Virus record (IMG/VR): IMGVR_UViG_3300037488_000719
Span: 1-20,180 of that record
Origin: a virus
Reading direction: 5' to 3' (one strand)
Length of the DNA: 20,180 bases
Shown here piece by piece: positions 7,547-13,910 of the stretch. The notes below the pieces were generated by a model. It searched no databases and was not told where the DNA came from. It was given only the letters and a program-made list of their open reading frames with translations. Position numbers and translations under genes: made by a program. Within the stretch, counting starts at the first letter, position 1, and the number at the start of each line of letters is the position of its first letter.

Positions 7547-9363
7547 TGGCAGGTATCAAAATTTCCGATATGACTCCTGACGCGTCTATCAGTGGCGTAG
7601 AGTTGATCCCGGTTTCGGATACCGGGGTTAGCAAGAGCATGACCGTAACCACCCTGAAACAGTTCGTCATTGACTCCATCGAGGCCCTTGCCGTCGGCAC
7701 AACTACCACCACTGCCGACAGCCTGTTCTATCTCCAGGGCGGCGTAATGAAGTCGGTTGACATTGATATCATCGTGCAGTACGCGATTGACACGATCTGG
7801 GCCGGAACCGCGGCAACCGTCCCGGCTGACGCCGATAAGATCCCGCTGATGCAAACGGCGACTGGCAAGACGCTAACGTTAACTCTGCTGGCTGAATACG
7901 TCAGATCCAAGATCGAAGCCGCAATCCTCGACGCTTCCAGCCTTGGCACGGCTGGTGCCTTGGTTGATGCTGACTATTTCCACGTCACGCAAAGCGCCGT
8001 TGGCAAGAAGGTTGCGTTCAGCACCATCATCGCGGCGATTTACGCCGGACTAACGGCATGGATCACCGCCTTGGACGCTGTAACTAGCCCGTCCAGCGCC
8101 GACGTATTTTTACTGGTCCGTAGTGGTGTGTCTAAGAAGATCACATGGGCCAATCTGCTGGCCGTTGTCGGCAACACGTTCGCACCGGCCACCACGACGG
8201 AGAACTATGTTCCCCAGTGGGCATCTGCTCAGAAAACGCTCAAGGATGGCCTTTCTGTCGTCACGACGCTGCGTGCAACCGCTACGGCCGCGGATACCGC
8301 TCTTGCTACCGAGAAAGCGACAAGGACCGCCATTGATGCGGCTTCATACGACACCATCTGGACCGGCGCTGCGGCGGCGACGGTTCCGGCCGACGCCGAC
8401 AAGGTTCCGCTCCTGCAAACCGCTACGGGTAAAACCTTGACGCTTCCCCTCCTGGCGGAATATGTCCGCTCTAAGACCGAGGCCGCGATTCTTGACGCCT
8501 CCAATTTGACCACGGCTGACGCCTTAGTTGATGCCGACTACCTTCATGTTACGCAGACCGCCGTGGGCAAGAAGGTTACGTTCTCAACCGTCATGGCGGC
8601 TATTTACGCCGGCCTAGCAGCGTGGATTACCGCCTTGACTGGTATTACGAGTCCGTCAAGCTCTGACGTGTTTATGTTCCTCCGTAGTGGCGTGCCCAAG
8701 AAAATCACATGGGCCGAAATACTAGCCGTTGTGGGCAACACGTTCGCGCCGGCCACTACGACAGAAAACTACGTGCCACAGTGGTCCTCCGCTCAGAAGA
8801 CCCTCAAGGATGGCCTGCTGTTAAGGACCGCTGTCAGGGCGGCGGCGTCCGCCGACGATCTTTCTTTGCCGACAGAACTGGCCGTTCGCACCGCCCTTGA
8901 CGATCTGGCATACGACGCGGTAACGACGTTTACGGGAGGTTCTGCAGAAGGCTCCGCTGCCATGCGCATTGGCGCCACCGCAACAGAGGGCCTGACGACA
9001 ATGGTTGTTGATACGGTAGTAACGCTAGGAGCGGTGGCCGGTGTGGCCGTTTTCACCGTTCCTGACAATGCCTTGCTCAGGGCTGTCCAAGGCAACATCC
9101 AGGTTGCGGCAGTTGCCGGCGGCACCAGCGTAGCTGTTGGAATTGGAGTCACCGCCAATGTCGATGTTTATGGGCTGACGGCTAACCTTAACAAGAATAC
9201 CAAATCAGATACTGCCATGGCACCTACGCTGACAACTTCTACCGTAGCCATCGAAGCCTACCCTGTCACTGCTGCCGGGGCCATCGGCAATACGGCATTC
9301 AGCGCCGGCACGTTGCGCGTTCGCATCGTGTATGACGTTCTGGCTTCCCTCGACAACGTATAG
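7546..9363 (+). CDS. Repeat-built tail fibre / appendage-like protein
   Basis: The 605-residue protein overlaps the previous stop by one base (TAATG), with GGGAGGG upstream. Residues 1-457 are built from about eight copies of a 45-65-residue unit with the pattern Asp, hydrophobics, Gln/Arg-x-Gly-Val-x-Lys-Lys, then a short helix. Examples are VSDTGVSKSMTVTTLKQFV, LVRSGVSKKITWANLLAVV and FLRSGVPKKITWAEILAVV. Three consecutive units were duplicated as a 187-codon block (residues 82-268 and 269-457). Such units resemble those in fibre or spike N-terminal regions of short-tailed phages, where they may form a trimeric shaft or collar. Residues 458-605 are Ala/Thr/Val-rich and look like a compact beta domain ending in RVRIVYDVLAS. 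No catalytic motif is seen. The exact place in the virion is not shown, and a head fibre is an alternative. Confidence 0.6.
   Translation: MAGIKISDMTPDASISGVELIPVSDTGVSKSMTVTTLKQFVIDSIEALAVGTTTTTADSLFYLQGGVMKSVDIDIIVQYAIDTIWAGTAATVPADADKIPLMQTATGKTLTLTLLAEYVRSKIEAAILDASSLGTAGALVDADYFHVTQSAVGKKVAFSTIIAAIYAGLTAWITALDAVTSPSSADVFLLVRSGVSKKITWANLLAVVGNTFAPATTTENYVPQWASAQKTLKDGLSVVTTLRATATAADTALATEKATRTAIDAASYDTIWTGAAAATVPADADKVPLLQTATGKTLTLPLLAEYVRSKTEAAILDASNLTTADALVDADYLHVTQTAVGKKVTFSTVMAAIYAGLAAWITALTGITSPSSSDVFMFLRSGVPKKITWAEILAVVGNTFAPATTTENYVPQWSSAQKTLKDGLLLRTAVRAAASADDLSLPTELAVRTALDDLAYDAVTTFTGGSAEGSAAMRIGATATEGLTTMVVDTVVTLGAVAGVAVFTVPDNALLRAVQGNIQVAAVAGGTSVAVGIGVTANVDVYGLTANLNKNTKSDTAMAPTLTTSTVAIEAYPVTAAGAIGNTAFSAGTLRVRIVYDVLASLDNV
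7789..8916 (+). repeat. 561-base in-frame tandem duplication
   Basis: Copy 1 runs from about 7789 to 8349 and copy 2 from about 8350 to 8916. The TGG in DTIW lies at 7798 in copy 1 and 8359 in copy 2, an offset of 561 bases. Copy 2 has one extra Ala codon. By manual alignment the first 155 or so residues are about 80% identical, while the last 30 are much more diverged. Many differences are at third codon positions. Confidence 0.9.
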
Positions 9364-9371
9364 GTGAAAAC

Positions 9372-10325
9372 ATGCAACCCGTAGGCGCCCTGCAATATAT
9401 GTCCGATCTTTCTCCGGTCCCGGAGGATGTCCTGGACGCGTCCGGTTGGTTCGAGACGGAATACATGACTCTCGAATGGGAAGAGGGTAAAGAAACCGAC
9501 ATGACCAACTGGTTTATCGCCCAAGGATGGGTGGTGGAGTCGCGCACAAGGATTGCCAACCCTATATCGACAGATCCGGATTTGCAGACCGAGATAACAT
9601 ACAGGGCAAACGTGTCCATGCGCCGCCGGAAGATGCAGTCCGAGCGCGTGTTGAAGTCAATGCTTGAAGACTTCACCAAGGCCTACAACGAAGGCCGGGA
9701 CATAAACGACAAACGCTACGAGGATATCGTTAGCCTATACGATATCATGCTATCACGCTCGGAGACTGAACTTACGGCAGTCGAGACTTCCGCAGCCGGC
9801 TACGAATCCCTGATTGATGACGTGATTTCGTATCTGCCTTCCGATTGGTCCGCGCACAATGCCGAGGAACGGGCTCTAGTGGCCGCGTACGGCGCCAGCC
9901 AGCGAGCCCGTATCAATCTCCAGTTTGATAACGAACTGGCCAAGGCGCGGCAAGCCATTGTCTCCCGTGGGCTCTACAACTCTACCGTCTGGGTTACGAC
10001 CAGCAGCGGGATCGAGCGCAACCGTGCGCAGGGTTTGAACGACCTTGAAGACAAGATCATCGAGCGGCAGTTGTCCAGCCTGGACCGGCTTGCCCGCCTA
10101 AAGAACGAAATGCGCTCCAAGTTGGAGTCGGCTGCTCACCGGATGCTGGAGCAGCGCCGTACCGGGGCGTTTGGGGCCACCGAACTTCGCAACCGCGTGC
10201 TTGGCGCTATGCTATCATTCATGGAGCGCCGTACAGACGAGTATCCGGGCCTCAACAACCTATCCGAACTTGCCGCCAAACTTGGCTACAACGAAGGCGG
10301 GACGGTGTACGCGCCGGCTCAATAA
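9372..10325 (+). CDS. Hypothetical helical structural-type phage protein
   Basis: The 317-residue protein starts eight bases after the fibre-like gene with an AGGTG ribosome site. Residues 1-80 look like a mixed-fold start (SGWFETEYMTLEWEEGKETD). From about residue 85 to the end it is almost entirely helical and charged, with coiled-coil-like stretches such as LNDLEDKIIERQLSSLDRLA and NRVLGAMLSFMERRTDEYPG. The helical segment RGLYNSTVWVTTSSGIERNR and the ending LSELAAKLGYNEGG resemble unassigned proteins I associate with structural clusters of environmental phages. I do not recognise a function. A neck, tail-completion or internal role is possible. Two octamers (9748, 10210) lie inside, both read as Met-Leu-Ser with the uncommon CTA codon. 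Confidence 0.6.
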   Translation: MQPVGALQYMSDLSPVPEDVLDASGWFETEYMTLEWEEGKETDMTNWFIAQGWVVESRTRIANPISTDPDLQTEITYRANVSMRRRKMQSERVLKSMLEDFTKAYNEGRDINDKRYEDIVSLYDIMLSRSETELTAVETSAAGYESLIDDVISYLPSDWSAHNAEERALVAAYGASQRARINLQFDNELAKARQAIVSRGLYNSTVWVTTSSGIERNRAQGLNDLEDKIIERQLSSLDRLARLKNEMRSKLESAAHRMLEQRRTGAFGATELRNRVLGAMLSFMERRTDEYPGLNNLSELAAKLGYNEGGTVYAPAQ

Positions 10326-10328
10326 GTC

Positions 10329-11219
10329 ATGGGCATAAACGCCAGCTACTACGGCAACAGAAAACCGACCAGTGGGCAAAAGCCCCTGTCGTCGCAAGTG
10401 CTTGGCATTGACCCGATGAAGGATGCCCTTCCCTTTGGCAGGAAGAACCCCGTGGACGCCATGACGGGAAAGCATCTTTTCCGCCTTGAGAAACCGGACC
10501 CGGCGAGATTGGACAATTTTCCCGTAGCGCGGATATACCTTCGATCAACAGGGGATGGCGTCCCTGCGGTTGGTTTCCCGTATGCCATCGGCACGATAGA
10601 GGGAACGGACATAGACAGCAGCGACCTACTTACCAAGGTCACACACTACTGCCCGTTGACCACCGACAAGAAGGAGCCCGAACTAGCTCCGGTGTTTTCG
10701 ATTGGGACGCTGACCGACGGAGCGCCCTTTGTGATTGCCGTTGCCCACTCACCGGCGGCGGGATACAAGATTCCGGCTGTGGCCGTTGGTATGGCGCCGG
10801 CGCTGGTTAACATTGGGGACTCCAGCCATGAGTTTGCGGACATTTACGGTGGCGTCTTGGCCAGTGCTGCTACCGGATACGCGCGTATCATCTGGAAGGC
10901 CGGGACTTCTGGCAATCAATGGTGCCTGTTGTCGCTCCCGTCTTCCTACACGGTCAACGTCATAAACACGGCGGAAAATAACCCGGTTCAGGATGACGGA
11001 TTCTGCTATTTGTGTCCAAAGCGCTGGGATAGTGGCGTGCCAGTTGACGGCGATGGTGGCGTTTCTGACGGAAGCACCAACAACCAGGGGCACCCCGGCG
11101 GCGTGACACACCCGGCGGCTGGTGACGTGACCGTTAATGACGGCAGCGTGATAGCAGAAAACACCCTTCATCCGTACGTGTGCCCGCCGTGCCTGTACGG
11201 CAAAACATTACCACCGTAG
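10329..11219 (+). CDS. Hypothetical phage protein with CxxC pairs near the C-terminus
   Basis: The 296-residue product starts three bases after the previous stop. No good Shine-Dalgarno is visible, so it probably depends on translational coupling. The sequence is Gly/Pro/Ala/Val-rich and looks mostly beta. The first 60 residues are basic and Pro-rich. The last 80 residues hold CYLC (226-229) and CPPC (285-288), separated by a Gly/Asn/Asp-rich stretch. The two pairs could form a zinc site or disulfides. No signal peptide or membrane segment is visible. Position in the appendage cluster suggests a virion or tail component. I recognise no family. One octamer occurs at 11149 as Val-Ile-Ala. Confidence 0.55.
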   Translation: MGINASYYGNRKPTSGQKPLSSQVLGIDPMKDALPFGRKNPVDAMTGKHLFRLEKPDPARLDNFPVARIYLRSTGDGVPAVGFPYAIGTIEGTDIDSSDLLTKVTHYCPLTTDKKEPELAPVFSIGTLTDGAPFVIAVAHSPAAGYKIPAVAVGMAPALVNIGDSSHEFADIYGGVLASAATGYARIIWKAGTSGNQWCLLSLPSSYTVNVINTAENNPVQDDGFCYLCPKRWDSGVPVDGDGGVSDGSTNNQGHPGGVTHPAAGDVTVNDGSVIAENTLHPYVCPPCLYGKTLPP

Positions 11220-11229
11220 GAGATTCGCA

Positions 11230-12795
11230 ATGGCAGCTACATCTTATCTGGTTTCGGCAAATCGCTACGTCCGCCAAGCGCAGACGGCGAGCAGATATGC
11301 CATCAATGCCACGTCGGCCGCTGTGGCGGACGCCGCCGCAAGATTGAAGGCGGCTGCTGCGACATGGGTGCTGTCCGCCTTGGACAACGGCGGCGCCCCC
11401 AATCACACGGGGACGCTTACTGTGGCCAGCGAGCAGTACGACGCCTACGCTTTCTGCGGAGATCACGATGCTACTACGGGCGAGCACAAGGCATTCATGG
11501 GGGCGGTGGTGTATCGCGTGAAGCTCCCTGCCGCGGCGTTCGCTAGTGGCGTCAACATTCAGAGTGTGGCCGTGACGGTCAATGGCGACCCCTACCTAGT
11601 CGGCGGCGCCCGTGTGGCGGTGGTGAATAACTCGACAACTACGCCTGAACCCAACTGGGCCACGCATTTTGCTGGCACGGTAAATTCAGGAGCTATTGCC
11701 AAGCGCACTACGGCCACCGTTGGCGGGGTTACAAAGTGGCACCCTGCCGCTGAGGCCGCTACACTGGTTATATCGGCAGGCGGCACTCAGGCCTATGAAT
11801 ACGTGTGGATTTATTTGATGCTGGAGGACTACAACACCACGAGCCGGATTCCTTGGGTCGAGGGTGGTGCCGCGTTGTCGCCATCAATCACTGTCACGTT
11901 TGCCGATGCCATTGCAGGATTTACGGCTGGTGATAATATCGGCGGTTCTGTTACGACGCCCGCAACGTGGGATGATGTTGTATGTAGCACCGACAATACA
12001 CTGATTAATGAAACAGAAACACGCAGTTCTGCTTTCGGATATTACAGCGCTAAGTACATGACACCTAGTCATGCAACCCCCGATAAATTTAATGTGATGA
12101 TTGCCAATTTCACCCCGGCAACATTGATTCAGGCATCAGGGTCTAATTATTTTCCAGGGATTGCAGCCGGTATAAGTTTTGATCACTCTACCTATATACC
12201 ACCTTACATCGGTAACAACGCCGCCGTTGTAGCGTCTGTGTTTCCTGTTACAGCACATATCACGGCTGGAATGCCTGTCAAAAGCTTGGTGATCAGTCGT
12301 CCTCCGGAAATGGATGTTAGCGGGAGTAGCGCATGTTCATTGGTGTATTCTGCGTACTGGGTGGCTGGGGTGATTAATGATGAGGCAATACAGAATGTTC
12401 CTGCTGACGACCATGACTTTTGGATGGGGAAAACACAGTCTCCTACCATCGCTGGTAAGACCGGCCAACTACTCGGACGGGTTGTTGTGGCATCCAGACC
12501 TGCTGGAACGTTGGCTATCCCCGTTGACTGGACGCCAACCGACGCCGATGTTTTCGGGACAATATATATCATCGTAATGCCTGTTGATGTAACATCCTTT
12601 GTTCTCGCCATTGGTGGTTTGTCAGGTCACGCTTGCATCGGTGGACTTAAAAACATAGAGGCATACGGACTAAAGACTGGAGTGGATCCAAATTTTACTT
12701 ATACCCATAAAGCCTGGATTAATGTTGGCACTGGCGCCCTTACAGGCGTCGGCGTATGGCTCCCAACCGTGACGCTATCCGCCGACGAGCCGTAA
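11230..12795 (+). CDS. Hypothetical appendage / candidate receptor-binding protein
   Basis: The 521-residue protein has TAGGAGA before its ATG. Residues 1-230 are Ala/Val/Thr-rich and use the same GC-ended codons as the neighbours. From about base 11930 the composition falls to roughly 43% GC (several 60-base lines are 40%) until about 12720, and AT-ended codons become common. The protein is mostly beta-type with many Gly, Thr and Ser and no catalytic motif. A conserved GC-rich N-terminal part joined to a compositionally foreign C-terminal part is typical of tail proteins that exchange host-recognition domains, so a receptor-binding role is plausible but inferred. A tail-associated esterase or depolymerase is not supported by any visible motif. 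Confidence 0.55.
   Translation: MAATSYLVSANRYVRQAQTASRYAINATSAAVADAAARLKAAAATWVLSALDNGGAPNHTGTLTVASEQYDAYAFCGDHDATTGEHKAFMGAVVYRVKLPAAAFASGVNIQSVAVTVNGDPYLVGGARVAVVNNSTTTPEPNWATHFAGTVNSGAIAKRTTATVGGVTKWHPAAEAATLVISAGGTQAYEYVWIYLMLEDYNTTSRIPWVEGGAALSPSITVTFADAIAGFTAGDNIGGSVTTPATWDDVVCSTDNTLINETETRSSAFGYYSAKYMTPSHATPDKFNVMIANFTPATLIQASGSNYFPGIAAGISFDHSTYIPPYIGNNAAVVASVFPVTAHITAGMPVKSLVISRPPEMDVSGSSACSLVYSAYWVAGVINDEAIQNVPADDHDFWMGKTQSPTIAGKTGQLLGRVVVASRPAGTLAIPVDWTPTDADVFGTIYIIVMPVDVTSFVLAIGGLSGHACIGGLKNIEAYGLKTGVDPNFTYTHKAWINVGTGALTGVGVWLPTVTLSADEP
11930..12720 (+). other. GC-poor segment within the candidate receptor-binding gene
   Basis: Line-by-line counts give about 40-53% GC here against about 60% or more for nearby genes. 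The frame is uninterrupted. The shift begins around residue 235 and lasts almost to the stop, so it matches a protein-domain boundary and suggests domain exchange. Confidence 0.6.
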
Positions 12796-12854
12796 CCGTT
12801 GTTGAACTTCCCCCGTGATAGCAGTAGGATGGGGATTGTTGAAAGGAGCATGAT

Positions 12855-13898
12855 ATGCCAATTTTGATGAAACATAGCGGTAACGCCGCGGCGGCGGCGG
12901 CCGGGGAGTACGGCGCCGGCCAAGGCAAGCGGTCTTGGGAGGGCATGAATGCCGAGTTGGCCCAGCAGCGGCAGCAAGAAAACGCCGATCATGCCAACGC
13001 CATCCAGCAGAGTAACGAGTTAGACCGTCGTTCTTGGGAGCTTCGGAGCGCCAACATGGCGCAGGATCGCCAACAGGCCAACATTGACTACACCTATTCC
13101 GCTCAGCAGCGGGCCGAGTACAACAAGCTGGCCGAAGCCGGCGCGCAGGCCGAATCCTCCGGGCTATTTACACCTGATGAACTTATTGATGTAAGACGGG
13201 AGATCATAGCCAAGCAAGCCGGTATGAAGCCGTTGCCCCGCATGTCGAAAACGTCTGCCTTTCCGCCTGACCGTGGCATTGGAAAGTCGTGGACATCCGA
13301 TGATGGCGCCGTGGTGATGACGCGGGATGAAAAGGGACAAGAAAAGGTTCTCTACAAGACGGAAGCTGCCCCGACGATTAAGGACACCGCCGAGCTCTAC
13401 AAGCAGGCGCAAGCGGCGTTGACAAGAACTGTTGGCGCGGATACCGTTATGCCTAAACCAGAAGAGATTGAGGCGTACGTTACCAACGCCTTCGCCCTGC
13501 ACCAGAAGTTACGCGCCAAGGCGCTTGGCAAGGAAGCGCTAGCCGACCCCAACGCTCCCTTGAACGCGGCGCTCGCCACCCCCCAAGACGACCAGCTTGA
13601 CACCAAGGGCATGGCAGGGATACCGGGCGTTGGGTTGCCGGGGGCGTCCCCCGCCGGCCAGCCGGATCTTGCCGTAATCGAAGACCAGACGGCCAAGATC
13701 ATCGCCACGCTGCCGCCAGAGCAGGCCAAGATTGTTAGCGCCCTGGTGCCGAAGAACGCCGATCAGGCCAGGAATCAGGAACGGATGCTCGCCACCCTCG
13801 CCGCGGTTCATGCGGACTACCCCCTATGGCCCGCCGCCAAGAAGCGTGCCGAAGTGAAGAAGCGCATGGAAAAAGAGTTTGGCGTCACAGACCTGTAA
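12855..13898 (+). CDS. Helical, Gln/Ala-rich protein, candidate internal virion protein
   Basis: The 347-residue protein has AAAGGAG before the ATG at 12855. An ATG at 12850 in another frame leads to a stop after five codons. Residues 8-25 are Ala/Gly-rich. Residues 26-100 form a repetitive helical region rich in Gln, Asn, Arg and Ala, with SWEGMNAELAQQRQQENADH and RSWELRSANMAQDRQQANID as two similar turns of it. Residues 160-235 are helical and charged, 240-270 are Pro/Gly-rich, and the end is helical and basic (KKRAEVKKRMEKEFG). It directly precedes the giant ejection-type gene and has a composition like internal core proteins of short-tailed phages. No lysozyme or transglycosylase motif is seen. 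The internal-protein role is inference from position and composition. Confidence 0.55.
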   Translation: MPILMKHSGNAAAAAAGEYGAGQGKRSWEGMNAELAQQRQQENADHANAIQQSNELDRRSWELRSANMAQDRQQANIDYTYSAQQRAEYNKLAEAGAQAESSGLFTPDELIDVRREIIAKQAGMKPLPRMSKTSAFPPDRGIGKSWTSDDGAVVMTRDEKGQEKVLYKTEAAPTIKDTAELYKQAQAALTRTVGADTVMPKPEEIEAYVTNAFALHQKLRAKALGKEALADPNAPLNAALATPQDDQLDTKGMAGIPGVGLPGASPAGQPDLAVIEDQTAKIIATLPPEQAKIVSALVPKNADQARNQERMLATLAAVHADYPLWPAAKKRAEVKKRMEKEFGVTDL

Positions 13899-13910
13899 GG
13901 GAAATCAATC

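Noticed and set aside
12889-12903. GCG/GCC triplet run near the start of the gene at 12855
   Set aside because: It encodes a short Ala run in a low-complexity N-terminus. It is too short to treat as a repeat element.
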